In this document: piece by piece, positions 1 to 7,915 of the stretch
How the letters are laid out: every line of letters begins with the position of its first letter
Position numbering within the stretch: position 1 is the first letter of the stretch
Origin: Actinomycetospora lemnae
GTDB taxonomy: Bacteria > Actinomycetota > Actinomycetes > Mycobacteriales > Pseudonocardiaceae
Direction of reading: 5' to 3'
Assembly: GCF_028737315.1 (NCBI RefSeq)
Contig: NZ_JAQZAO010000009.1
Span: forward strand, 62,001 to 126,000
Length of the DNA: 64,000 nt
Made by a program: the position numbers and the translations under genes
The notes under the pieces: model-generated
Database searches by the model: none
What the model was told of the DNA's origin: nothing
What the model saw: the letters and a program-made list of their open reading frames with translations, nothing else

Positions 1-398
1 GCCAGATCCAGAACGACCTGTTCGACGTGGGCGCGGACCTCGCGACGCCGATCGTCGAGAACCCCGAGTACCCGCCGCTGCGCGTCACCGAGCGGCAGGT
101 CGAGCGGCTCGAGGGCTGGTGCGACGAGTTCAACGCCGACCTGCCGAAGCTGACCTCGTTCATCCTGCCCGGCGGCACCCCGGCCGCGGCGTACCTCAAC
201 GTCGCGCGCACCGTGACCCGCCGCGCCGAGCGCAGCACGTGGGCCGTCATCGCCGCCGACCCCGACCGCACCAGCCGCCTGCCCGCGCACTACCTCAACC
301 GGCTCTCGGACCTGCTGTTCATCCTCGGCCGGGTCGCGAACCCGGGAGGCGACGTCCTCTGGGTCCCGGGCGGCCCCGAGGAGCAGCAGGAGGGCTGA
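1..398 (+). CDS. ATP:cob(I)alamin adenosyltransferase (PduO/MMAB type), C-terminal part
   Basis: The reading frame is open from the window edge (first full codon at base 3), so the 5' end is missing. The visible 131 residues begin QIQNDLFDVGADLATP and contain the RVTERQVERLE stretch and a helix with two Arg (TRRAERS), which are typical of the PduO-type family that transfers adenosyl from ATP to cob(I)alamin to make coenzyme B12. The family is a cytosolic trimer serving B12-dependent mutases. Its stop overlaps the start of the next gene (ATGA). In M. tuberculosis the equivalent gene (Rv1314c) also lies beyond the atpC end of the ATP synthase cluster, which supports the call. Confidence 0.88.
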   Translation, partial: QIQNDLFDVGADLATPIVENPEYPPLRVTERQVERLEGWCDEFNADLPKLTSFILPGGTPAAAYLNVARTVTRRAERSTWAVIAADPDRTSRLPAHYLNRLSDLLFILGRVANPGGDVLWVPGGPEEQQEG

Positions 399-1141
399 TG
401 GCCGTCGACGAGCGCTTCGCCGACGGCCTCGACCCCGCCGTGTGGACGCCCGCCTACCTCCCGGCCTGGAGCTCGCGCGCCGCGGCCGCCGCGACGTGGT
501 CGGTCGACGGGGACGGGCTGCACCTCACGATCCCGCCCGAGCAGCCGCTGTGGTGCGCGGGAGACCACGACCCGCCGCTGCGCGTCTCGGCCGTCCAGTC
601 GGCCAACCGGTCGGGGCCGGTGGGCAGCACCGACGGCCAGCAGCCGTTCCGCCCCGGCCAGACCGTGCGCGAGGAGCAGCCGACCGTCCTCGGGATCACC
701 CCGGGCGACGGCACCGTCGCCGTCGAATGCCGCGCGCGCATCGGGCCGTCGGCGATGTTCTCCGCGTGGCTCATCGGCCTCGAGGACGCCCCCGAGCGCT
801 CCGGCGAGATCTGCCTGGTCGAGGTGTTCGGCGACACCGTCACCGGTGCCCACGCCGCCGTGGGCTCGGGCATCAAGGCCTTCCGCGACCCGCACCTCGT
901 CGAGGACTTCGTCGCCGAGCCCCGCGACCTCGACGTCACCGCCTGGCACACCTACGCGGCGCACCGCCGCCCGGGCGGCGTCGAGCTGTCGATCGACGGC
1001 GTCCCGACGCGGACGCTCTACCAGGCTCCGGACTACCCGATGCAGCTGATGATCGCGGTGTTCGACTTCCCCGCGCACTCCCTGCACGACCCCTCCGACA
1101 CCCCGGAGCTCGTGGTGCGCCGGGTCGTCCATCAGCCGTAG
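398..1141 (+). CDS. GH16-like / concanavalin A-like lectin-fold protein
   Basis: This is a 247-residue protein whose ATG overlaps the preceding stop codon. It has no signal peptide. The middle and C-terminal parts read like a beta-sandwich of the laminarinase/lectin type: a GDGTVAVECRARIG strand, the acidic segment SGEICLVEVFGD where GH16 enzymes have their catalytic Glu/Asp motif, and a closing WHTYAAHRRPGGVELSIDGV segment, which in this fold describes how the ligand would see the sheet. Relatives are often annotated as family 16 glycoside hydrolases. The ExDxxE catalytic signature is not clearly intact (EICLVEVFGD), so enzymatic activity is uncertain. It converges on the next gene and overlaps it by 10 bases. 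Confidence 0.6.
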   Translation: MAVDERFADGLDPAVWTPAYLPAWSSRAAAAATWSVDGDGLHLTIPPEQPLWCAGDHDPPLRVSAVQSANRSGPVGSTDGQQPFRPGQTVREEQPTVLGITPGDGTVAVECRARIGPSAMFSAWLIGLEDAPERSGEICLVEVFGDTVTGAHAAVGSGIKAFRDPHLVEDFVAEPRDLDVTAWHTYAAHRRPGGVELSIDGVPTRTLYQAPDYPMQLMIAVFDFPAHSLHDPSDTPELVVRRVVHQP

Positions 1142-2343
1142 GCCTTCCCCTCGCCGCGGTAGGTCGGGACGGTCGCGACGACGCGGTCGCCGTCGACGAG
1201 GTGGTAGGCGGTGACGTGCTCGGCGAGCTCGCCGGCCTTGGCGTGGCGCATCCACACGCGCTCGCCCAGCGCCGGCGGGCAGGAGCCCCGCACCGGCGTC
1301 TGCACCTCGCCGGCACCCTCGGTGCCGGTGAGCGCGAGGTCGTCGCGCACCGGGGAGGGCAACCGCGAGGCCGCGGCGGGCCCCGAGGCCACCCAGCCGC
1401 CGCCGGCCAGCGTTGCGGTGCGCGCGTCGGGGCGGCGCACCACCGGCAGGGCGTAGGCGAGCGCGGGCCGCGGGTGCAGGCGGGTGTAGCCGTCGAAGAG
1501 GGTCGCGCCGACGAGCGCCGAGCCGGCGGCGATCTCGGTGACCGACGGGTCCGCGCGCGTCGACTCCACGCTGCCGCTGCCTCCACCGTTGACGAACGCG
1601 AGGTCCGCCTCCGCGCGCACGGCCCGCACCGCCGCGCCCCGCCGTGCCTCGAGCTCGCGCGCCGACCGTCCCTGCATCCAGCGCACCACCGCGTCGCGCG
1701 CCCGCGCGCCGGTCGCGTCCGGCACCCCGGCGATCTGCCCCTCGTAGGCCATCACACCGACCAGCTGGCACCCCGGCCGCGCCACGATCGCCCGCGCGAG
1801 CCGGCCGGCCTCGCGGGCGGTGTGTACCGGCGAGCGGCGGGCCCCGACGTGCACGCCCGGCAGCGGGCGCCAGGCGGCGTCCAGCTCCAGGCACACGCGC
1901 AGCTCGGGGTGGTCGGGGCCGAGGACGGCGTCGAGGAGGTCGAGGTGCGCGACGCTGTCGATCATGATCGTCACCGCCGCGCGGGCGCGGCCGTCGGCGG
2001 CCAGCGCACGCAGGGCGGCGCGGTCGACGGCCGGGTAGGCCACGAGGACGTCGTCGCTCACGCCCTCCCCCACCAGCCACAGGGCCTCGGGCAGCGTGTA
2101 GGCCATCAGCCCGGTGACCTCGCGCCGGGCGAGCGCGCGCTCGATCAGCGCGCGGCAGCGCAGCGACTTCGTCGCGAGCCGGATCGGGCGTCCGTCGGCG
2201 CGGGCCAGCAGGTCGTCGAGGTTGGCGTCGAACGCCGCGAGGTCGACGACGGCGACGGGCGGGTCGAGGTCGGCGGTCGCGCGGTCCCAGCGGGTGACGG
2301 CGGCGACGGCGTCCGGCCGGACGCGAGCACGGCGGCGGATCAC
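1132..2343 (-). CDS. PLP-dependent alanine racemase-fold enzyme (D-amino acid deaminase/aldolase type)
   Basis: This 403-residue protein has an N-terminal PLP-binding alanine-racemase-type barrel. The LATKSLRCRALIERAL segment near residue 58 supplies the probable PLP lysine, and FVNGGGSGSVEST around residue 250 forms the phosphate-binding loop. The C-terminal part is a beta domain with the His/Cys region (VRGSCPPALGERVWMRHAK) that binds metal in D-threonine aldolase and D-serine dehydratase relatives. It is divergent from the aldonolactone oxidase gene with only 23 bases between starts. The same pair is neighbouring in M. tuberculosis (Rv1769/Rv1771), so a linked function is likely. The substrate cannot be read from the sequence. 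Confidence 0.75.
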   Translation of the reverse strand: MIRRRARVRPDAVAAVTRWDRATADLDPPVAVVDLAAFDANLDDLLARADGRPIRLATKSLRCRALIERALARREVTGLMAYTLPEALWLVGEGVSDDVLVAYPAVDRAALRALAADGRARAAVTIMIDSVAHLDLLDAVLGPDHPELRVCLELDAAWRPLPGVHVGARRSPVHTAREAGRLARAIVARPGCQLVGVMAYEGQIAGVPDATGARARDAVVRWMQGRSARELEARRGAAVRAVRAEADLAFVNGGGSGSVESTRADPSVTEIAAGSALVGATLFDGYTRLHPRPALAYALPVVRRPDARTATLAGGGWVASGPAAASRLPSPVRDDLALTGTEGAGEVQTPVRGSCPPALGERVWMRHAKAGELAEHVTAYHLVDGDRVVATVPTYRGEGKAYG

Positions 2344-2366
2344 CGCCCGGACGCTACGGTGCCGGC

Positions 2367-3719
2367 ATGGGCGGCGGCACCTGGCACAACTGGGCCGGCA
2401 CCGTGGCCGCCCGGCCCGCCCGCGTGCACCTGCCCCGCAGCGTCGACGACGTCGTCGCGGCCGTGCGGTCCGCGGCCGCCGCGGGCGCGACGCTCCGGCC
2501 CCGGGGCAGCGGGCACTCGTTCACCCCGCTCGCCGCGACCGACGGCCACGCCATCGACCTGCGGCACTTCACGGGCCTCGAGGCGCTCGACACCACCACC
2601 GCCCGGGTGCGGGTCCGCGCCGGCACCACGCTGCGCGCCCTCAACGCCGTGCTCGACGCCCACGGCCTGGCGCTGGCGAACCTCGGCGACATCGACGCCC
2701 AGACGGTCGCCGGCGCCGTCGCCACCGGCACCCACGGCACCGGCGCACGCCTCGGCGGCCTCGCGACCCAGGTCGTCGCCCTCGACCTCGTCCTCGCCGA
2801 CGGCACCGCCGTGCACTGCTCGGCCGACGAGCACCGGGACCTCTTCGACGCCGCCCGCATCGGGCTGGGCGCGCTGGGCGTCGTCACCCATCTCACGCTG
2901 CAGTGCGTGCCGGCCTTCGCGCTGCACGCCGTCGAGCGCCCCGAGCCCCTCGACGACGTCCTCGCCGACCTCGGCGGGCTGCTGACGAGCGAGGACCACG
3001 TCGAGTTCTACTGGTTCCCCTACGGCGCGCAGGCCCTGGTCAAGCGCAACCGGCGGGTGCCGGTCGACGAGGCGCCGGCGCCACTGTCGGCCGCCCGGCG
3101 CGTCCTCGAGTACGACGTGCTCGAGAACGCGGCGTTCGGGACCCTGTGCCGGGTCGGACGGGCGCTGCCGCGCACCGCGGTCCCGCTCGGCCGGCTCGCG
3201 GCGGGCGTGCTGTCGGCGCGCGAGTACGGCGACCGCTCCCACCGCGTGTTCGCCACGACCCGGCGCGTGCGCTTCGTCGAGTCGGAGTGGGCGGTGCCCC
3301 GGGAGCGGCTCGGCGCGGTGCTCGACGACCTGCGCCGGATCGTGCCGCGCCTCGAGCACCCGGTGCTCTTCCCCGTCGAGGTGCGCGTCGCCGCCGCCGA
3401 CGACGTCTGGCTCTCCACCGCCCACGGCCGCGACACCGCCTACGTCGCGATCCACCAGTACGTCGGCGCGCCCCGCGCCGAGTACTTCGCCGCGTTCGGC
3501 GAGGTGGCGGCCGCGGCCGGCGGGCGCCCGCACTGGGGCAAGGAGCACCACCTCGACGCCGCGGCCCTGGCCGAGCGCTACCCGCGGTTCGACGACGTCC
3601 GCCGCGTGCGCCGCGAGGTCGACCCCGGCGGGCTGTTCACCAACGCGCACCTCGAGCACGTGCTCGGCCCGGTCCGAGCCGCGGAGGGCACGTCCGGCAG
3701 GCCGCGCGCCTCTCGATGA
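2367..3719 (+). CDS. FAD-linked aldonolactone oxidoreductase (L-gulono/D-arabinono-1,4-lactone type)
   Basis: The product has 450 residues and a VAO-type architecture. The N-terminal FAD-binding domain shows the LRPRGSGHSFTPLA loop (about residues 46-59) and a second FAD-contacting segment, GAVATGTHGTGARLGGLA. The C-terminal ALO domain ends in RPHWGKEHHLD, the signature that closes the active site in L-gulono-, L-galactono- and D-arabinono-lactone oxidases. Family members oxidise an aldono-1,4-lactone to ascorbate or erythroascorbate; the M. tuberculosis relative Rv1771 is a dehydrogenase using cytochrome c rather than oxygen. No signal peptide is seen. The position divergent from the PLP enzyme matches the mycobacterial arrangement. 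Confidence 0.85.
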   Translation: MGGGTWHNWAGTVAARPARVHLPRSVDDVVAAVRSAAAAGATLRPRGSGHSFTPLAATDGHAIDLRHFTGLEALDTTTARVRVRAGTTLRALNAVLDAHGLALANLGDIDAQTVAGAVATGTHGTGARLGGLATQVVALDLVLADGTAVHCSADEHRDLFDAARIGLGALGVVTHLTLQCVPAFALHAVERPEPLDDVLADLGGLLTSEDHVEFYWFPYGAQALVKRNRRVPVDEAPAPLSAARRVLEYDVLENAAFGTLCRVGRALPRTAVPLGRLAAGVLSAREYGDRSHRVFATTRRVRFVESEWAVPRERLGAVLDDLRRIVPRLEHPVLFPVEVRVAAADDVWLSTAHGRDTAYVAIHQYVGAPRAEYFAAFGEVAAAAGGRPHWGKEHHLDAAALAERYPRFDDVRRVRREVDPGGLFTNAHLEHVLGPVRAAEGTSGRPRASR

Positions 3720-3784
3720 TGCGCACCGTGCCCCTCGTGAGCCGAGCGTTGACGCCGGTCGCCGCGCTCCACCACGGTGGAACG

Positions 3785-4294
3785 GTGACGCGCAACCTGC
3801 TGACCGGGGCGATCACGGTCGACGACCTCCCCGCCGCGACCGCGGCGTTCATCCGGACGCAGGGTGCGAAGCGCGGGCTCGACGGCGACCCGCTCGACGG
3901 CGTGACCCACGGCCTGCGCACCGACGAGGACACCCACGAGCGGCTGAGCTCCGGGCCGCGCGTCGAGCACCACACCACCGAGATGCTGCTGGGCCCGACG
4001 CTGCTGGTCATCGCCTACCGGCAGGGGCACGACGACCGCTACGACCGCGTCGACCCCGCCGCGCGCGTCAGCTTCCACCGCCTCGACCAGCTCGAGCTCG
4101 TCGACCCGCCCGCCGAGAAGCGCGGGCGGACGCTGGGCGCCGACGCCCAGGGCGTGCTCTCGCTCGCGAGCCGGCCGGTCGGCGGCCCGCCACGGCGCGC
4201 GACCCGGCACATCCCGACCGGCAACGCCCCGGAGGCGGCGTCGTTCCGCGAGGCCCTGGCGGCGGCCGTCGAGCGGGCGCGCGCGAGCGCCTGA
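3785..4294 (+). CDS. Hypothetical protein, 169 aa
   Basis: I do not recognise this protein. The chosen GTG start follows a GGTGG ribosome-binding stretch; an in-frame ATG at 3719, overlapping the previous stop codon, would add 22 residues. The product is hydrophilic, without transmembrane segments, and contains conserved-looking stretches (LLTGAITVDDLPAATAAFI and TEMLLGPTLLVIAYRQGHD). It ends just before a perfect 17-bp hairpin. The frame is well used in codon terms (third-position GC very high), so it is likely a real gene and may be co-transcribed with the lactone oxidoreductase. Confidence 0.55.
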   Translation: MTRNLLTGAITVDDLPAATAAFIRTQGAKRGLDGDPLDGVTHGLRTDEDTHERLSSGPRVEHHTTEMLLGPTLLVIAYRQGHDDRYDRVDPAARVSFHRLDQLELVDPPAEKRGRTLGADAQGVLSLASRPVGGPPRRATRHIPTGNAPEAASFREALAAAVERARASA

Positions 4295-4297
4295 GAC

Positions 4298-4340
4298 CCC
4301 GGTGGCGGCTCCCGCGAGGGGCACGGGAGCCGCCACCGGG
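4298..4340. terminator. Bidirectional terminator hairpin
   Basis: A perfect 17-bp stem (4298-4314 with 4324-4340, core CCGGTGGCGGCTCCCG) closes a 9-base loop between two convergent stop codons (4294 on plus, 4345 on minus). There is no T tract, as is common in high-GC actinobacteria. It can serve both genes. Confidence 0.8.
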
Positions 4341-4344
4341 AGAC

Positions 4345-5397
4345 CTAGCCGAGCAGGGGCTTCACCTTCGTGCCGAAGTCGTGCACGCCCTGCTCGAAGT
4401 CGTCGAACGTGAACATCATGCCCGCGACGCCGGGCATCTTGGCGACCTCGTCGACCTGCCGCGCGACCGTCTCGTACGACCCGACGAGGGTGGCCATGTT
4501 GAAGTTGACCGCACCCTCGGGGAGGTTGATCGTCCGCGCGGTGCCCGAGCCGTCGGCGGTCTTGTCCTGGCTCCCCTCGTCGGACATGTAGCCCAGCGCG
4601 GCCGCGTCGGCGCCCTCGTTGTACGAGCGCCACTTGGCCTGGGCCTCCTCGTCGGTCTCGGCCATGATCGCCATGAACAGCGGCAGCGAGCGCACGTCGC
4701 GGCCGGTCTCCTTGGCGAACGACGCGAGCCGCTCGGTGGGCTGGCGGTAGACCTCGGGGTCGTTGACGCCCGGCGACAGGATGAAGTTGTAGTCGCCGTA
4801 CTCGGCGCAGAACCGCATCCCGCGCTCGGACTGCCCGGCGCACACGACGTCGACCTTGCCCTGCGGCCGCGGCGAGAGCACGCAGTCGTTCATCTGGAAG
4901 TACTGGCCGTCGAGGTCGCAGCGCCCGGTGTCCCACAGGTCGCGCAAGATCTTCACGTACTCGGTGGAGTAGTCGTAGCGGTAGCCGAAGTACTCGTCAC
5001 CCGGCCACAGGCCCATCTGCTCGTACTCGTTCTTCGCCCAGCCCGAGACGATGTTGACGCCGAAGCGGCCGGGCGCGATCTGGTCGATGGTCGTCGCCAT
5101 CCGCGCGACGAGGGCCGGCGGCAGGGTGAGGACGGCGGTGGACGCGTAGAGCTTGATCCGCTCGGTGACCGCGGCCAGGCCCGCCATCAGCGTGAACGAC
5201 TCGAGGTTGTGGTCCCAGAACTCGGTCTTCCCGCCGAACCCCCGCAGCTTGATCATCGACAGCGCGAACGCGAAGCCCTGGCGCTCCGCCTCCTGCACGA
5301 CGTTGCGGTTGAGGTCCCAGGTCGGCATGTACTGGGGCGAGTTCTCGGAGATGAGCCAGCCGTTGTTGCCGATCGGGATGAAGACGCCGAAGTCCAC
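4345..5397 (-). CDS. rutA: RutA-like flavin-dependent pyrimidine monooxygenase
   Basis: The 350-residue product closely follows E. coli RutA as I recall it: FIPIGNNGWLIS at the N-terminus, FALSMIKLRGFGGKTEFWD, the NLESFTLMAGLAAVTERIK stretch and GVNIVSGWAKNEYEQMG. RutA is a class C flavin monooxygenase that uses FMNH2 and O2 (flavin-N5-peroxide) to open the uracil ring between N3 and C4. The GTG start at 5397 is chosen because RutA similarity begins there and an AGGAAGG site precedes it; the frame stays open upstream without resemblance. No rutB-G genes and no flavin reductase are nearby. As last gene of the GntR-associated operon, it probably opens a ring or ureide other than, or in addition to, uracil. 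Confidence 0.85.
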   Translation of the reverse strand: MDFGVFIPIGNNGWLISENSPQYMPTWDLNRNVVQEAERQGFAFALSMIKLRGFGGKTEFWDHNLESFTLMAGLAAVTERIKLYASTAVLTLPPALVARMATTIDQIAPGRFGVNIVSGWAKNEYEQMGLWPGDEYFGYRYDYSTEYVKILRDLWDTGRCDLDGQYFQMNDCVLSPRPQGKVDVVCAGQSERGMRFCAEYGDYNFILSPGVNDPEVYRQPTERLASFAKETGRDVRSLPLFMAIMAETDEEAQAKWRSYNEGADAAALGYMSDEGSQDKTADGSGTARTINLPEGAVNFNMATLVGSYETVARQVDEVAKMPGVAGMMFTFDDFEQGVHDFGTKVKPLLG

Positions 5398-5419
5398 TTC
5401 GGACCACCTTCCTGTGGGG

Positions 5420-6475
5420 TCAGGAGACGGGGAGAGGGAGCGCGCGCAGCGCCGGGACCACCTCGCGGGCGAGGAGGTCGAGGGACGTCCGCGCCGCCTG
5501 CACCGGCATGCCGGCCCAGTCGGTGCGGAACACGAAGTGGTCGACGCCGAGCTCGTCGCGCCACGGGAGGAGTGCCGCGGTGCAGTCCTCCGGAGACCCC
5601 ACCACGAACCGGTCGTGGGCGAGATCGTCGTAACCGACCCGGAACGACTCCGTCCCGGGCATGACACGGTCCTGGCCCCAGTCGGCGTAGACCTCGTACT
5701 TGCGGGCCAGGTGCGGCATGGCCAGCTCGAGGGCCTGCTCCCGCGTCGGGGCGCAGAACACCTCGCGGATCAGCGGGAGCTCCTCGACGGTCCCCCGCCC
5801 GGCCGCCGCGCGCTCCGCGTGGAACAGCTCGAGCTGCCGGGCGACGGTGGCCCGCGTGGCGTGCGGGTTGATCATCCACGTGTCGGCGAGCCGCGCCGCC
5901 CGCCGCACCGCGCCGTCGGAGTTCGCCGCCATCCAGATCGGGGGCCGTGTCCGCCCACCCGGCCGCGCCACGGGCCGGAAGGTGGCGCGGACGTCGTCGA
6001 GCCGGGTCCACGGCAGGTCGACGGTGACGGCCTCCCCGCGCCACAGCGCCTCGACGATCCGCAGGTTCTCGGTGAACCGGTGGACCTTCTGGTCCGGCGG
6101 CACCCCGAACGCGTCGTACTCCACCTGCCGGTAGCCCAGGCCCACCCCGAACACCGAGCGCCCGCCGGCGACGACGTCCAGCCCGGCGTAGGCCTCGGCG
6201 GTGTCGACGGGGTTGTGCAGGGCGAGCAGGTGGATGCCGGTGCCGACGGTCATGTCACCCGCGTCGGCCGCCAGCCGCGCGAGCCACGGCAACGGCTGGA
6301 TGTGCGCCATGGACTCGGCGAGGTGGTGCTGCCCGGCGAACACGGAGTCCAGGCCGGCGTCGCGGGCGGTGCGCACCAGGGAGAGCTGCTCGTCGAGGGC
6401 CACGAGCGGGTCGCGGCCGGGCGGCTGCTGGTGGGTGAGGAAGACGCCCGCCTTCACCCCGTCAGCGCTGGTCAC
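5420..6475 (-). CDS. LLM-class flavin-dependent oxidoreductase
   Basis: This 351-residue protein is a bacterial-luciferase-like TIM barrel. It shows VGTGIHLLALHNPVDTAEA near residue 77, GVGLGYRQVEYDAFG near 110, and the C-terminal VVGSPEDCTAALLPWRDELGVDHFVFR, which is typical of FMN- or F420-using members. Such enzymes oxidise or hydroxylate small organic substrates with reduced flavin, or reduce or oxidise with F420. It lies 22 bases upstream of the RutA-like gene in the same operon and overlaps the MmgE/PrpD gene by 14 bases, so the three are translated together. The cofactor cannot be decided by eye. Confidence 0.8.
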   Translation of the reverse strand: MTSADGVKAGVFLTHQQPPGRDPLVALDEQLSLVRTARDAGLDSVFAGQHHLAESMAHIQPLPWLARLAADAGDMTVGTGIHLLALHNPVDTAEAYAGLDVVAGGRSVFGVGLGYRQVEYDAFGVPPDQKVHRFTENLRIVEALWRGEAVTVDLPWTRLDDVRATFRPVARPGGRTRPPIWMAANSDGAVRRAARLADTWMINPHATRATVARQLELFHAERAAAGRGTVEELPLIREVFCAPTREQALELAMPHLARKYEVYADWGQDRVMPGTESFRVGYDDLAHDRFVVGSPEDCTAALLPWRDELGVDHFVFRTDWAGMPVQAARTSLDLLAREVVPALRALPLPVS

Positions 6476-7859
6476 GGCACGCCTCCGCGAACTCGGCGGC
6501 GGGCCGGTCGTCGCCCAGCGAGAGCACCGCGTCCCGCACGCGCTCGGCGGTGGCGGCGTCGGCGACCCGGCCGATGGTCTCGGTGTACTTGGCGACGATC
6601 TCGGCGTTGGTCAGCGGGCGCTCCTCGTGCCCGCGGTTGACCTGCTCGCGGTGGGCGACCGCCCGGCCGTCGGCGAGCTCGATCTCCACGCGCCCGGAGT
6701 AGGCGGCGGGGAACAGGCCCTCGTGGTCGTCGACGACCTCGACGCGCCGGGCCAGCGCCAGGATCTCGCGGTCGGCGAGGGCCTCGTCCTCGAGCTCGGC
6801 CAGCGTGAACCGCCCTCGCACCAGCGCCGCGGCCACGGCGTACGGGAGGCTGAACTTCGCGTCGTACTCGTCGCGCGGCGCCCACTTGTTCTCCGGCGGC
6901 TGGCAGACGACCTTGCCGGGCACCGGGTGGATGGCGCAGCGGATCGCCCGCACGTCCTCCGCCCGCACGTCGTGCTCGGCGCGCAGCAGGAGCGCCGCGT
7001 CGGCGAACGCGTGGTTGAAGTGGCAGATCGGGTAGGGCTTCACCGCGGTGCGCATCAGCTCCCAGCGCTCGCCGAGGCCCTCGGTCACCGCCTCCGGGTG
7101 CGTCTCCCGGCCGCTGAGGTGCGTGGCGTAGAGCCCGAAGCGCCCCTCGTACACCGCCGCCGGGCCCGTCCATCCCGCGCGGGCGAACGCCGCCGCGGTG
7201 AGGCCGGACATCGCCGCCCAGCCCGGGTGCAGGCGCTTGGTCCACGACCCGTCCTCGAGGAACTCCAGCAGCCCGGCCGCCATCGAGCCGACGACGCCCT
7301 GCGCGGACGCGAGCCCCGTGGCGTCGAGCCCCGTGAGCTTCCCGGCGGCCACCGCGGCCCCGAACGCGCCGGCGACCGCCGTCGGGTGGAAACCGACGTC
7401 GTGGAACCCGCCGGCCCCGCCGATCCCGACGCGGGCCGAGACCTCCACACCGAGCACGTAGGCCGCGAGCAGCTCGCGCGTGCTCGCCCCCGCCACCGTC
7501 GCCGCCGAGATCGCCGCCGGCAGCGCGGCCGCGGACACGTGGGTGACGGCCGGGATGTGGGTGTCGTCGAAGTCCATGCCGTGCACGAGCACGCCGTTGA
7601 GCACGGCGGCGTCGCGCGGCGCGAGCCGGTCGGGCATGCCGAGCACCGGGTGGGCGCCGGCGCCGAAGGTCGTCAGCGCGTCCCGGGCGACGCCGGCGAA
7701 CGGGTAGGCGGTCGAGGCGAAGGCCAGGCCGACGGCGTCGAGCACGAGGTGGCGCGCCCGCTCGAGGACCTCGTCCGGCACGTCGGCGGGATCCAGTGCC
7801 GCGGCGAACTCCGCGACCCGTCCCGCGGCAGCCGTGCGGGTGGGGCTCTCCAGCGACAC
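6462..7859 (-). CDS. MmgE/PrpD family protein
   Basis: The 465-residue product belongs to the 2-methylcitrate dehydratase/iminodisuccinate epimerase/cis-aconitate decarboxylase fold. Family marks are HGMDFDDTHIPAVTHVSAAALPAA (about residues 80-103), FHPTAVAGAFGAAVAAGKLTGLD, and the KPYPICHFNHAFADAAL segment that carries an active-site His region. The GTG start at 7859 follows a GAGAGGG ribosome-binding site. The gene is first after a 52-base gap from the amidase, and a predicted GntR operator sits in that gap, so it may start a second transcript of the operon. The reaction is probably dehydration, hydration or epimerisation of a carboxylic acid; the exact substrate is unknown. Confidence 0.82.
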   Translation of the reverse strand: MSLESPTRTAAAGRVAEFAAALDPADVPDEVLERARHLVLDAVGLAFASTAYPFAGVARDALTTFGAGAHPVLGMPDRLAPRDAAVLNGVLVHGMDFDDTHIPAVTHVSAAALPAAISAATVAGASTRELLAAYVLGVEVSARVGIGGAGGFHDVGFHPTAVAGAFGAAVAAGKLTGLDATGLASAQGVVGSMAAGLLEFLEDGSWTKRLHPGWAAMSGLTAAAFARAGWTGPAAVYEGRFGLYATHLSGRETHPEAVTEGLGERWELMRTAVKPYPICHFNHAFADAALLLRAEHDVRAEDVRAIRCAIHPVPGKVVCQPPENKWAPRDEYDAKFSLPYAVAAALVRGRFTLAELEDEALADREILALARRVEVVDDHEGLFPAAYSGRVEIELADGRAVAHREQVNRGHEERPLTNAEIVAKYTETIGRVADAATAERVRDAVLSLGDDRPAAEFAEACRDQR

Positions 7860-7898
7860 GAACGCACCCTCTCGATCGGTGATCGGCCTCACAGGACC

Positions 7899-7915
7899 AT
7901 ACGTCAGACGTTTAG
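7899..7915. promoter_or_regulatory. Predicted GntR/FadR-type operator, copy 1
   Basis: The site ATACGTCAGACGTTTAG contains a perfect palindrome, ACGTC-A-GACGT, with the GT-N3-AC core expected for FadR-type GntR proteins. It lies in the 52-base gap upstream of the MmgE/PrpD gene and overlaps the amidase stop codon. A 17-bp copy with one mismatch lies beside the regulator gene at 12450-12466. Confidence 0.65.

Noticed and set aside
290-2080. Very long minus-strand open frame of almost 600 codons
   Set aside because: It is an Arg/Pro/Ala-rich shadow of the genes at 398-1141 and 1132-2343 in a GC-rich genome; no family motif and wrong codon bias.
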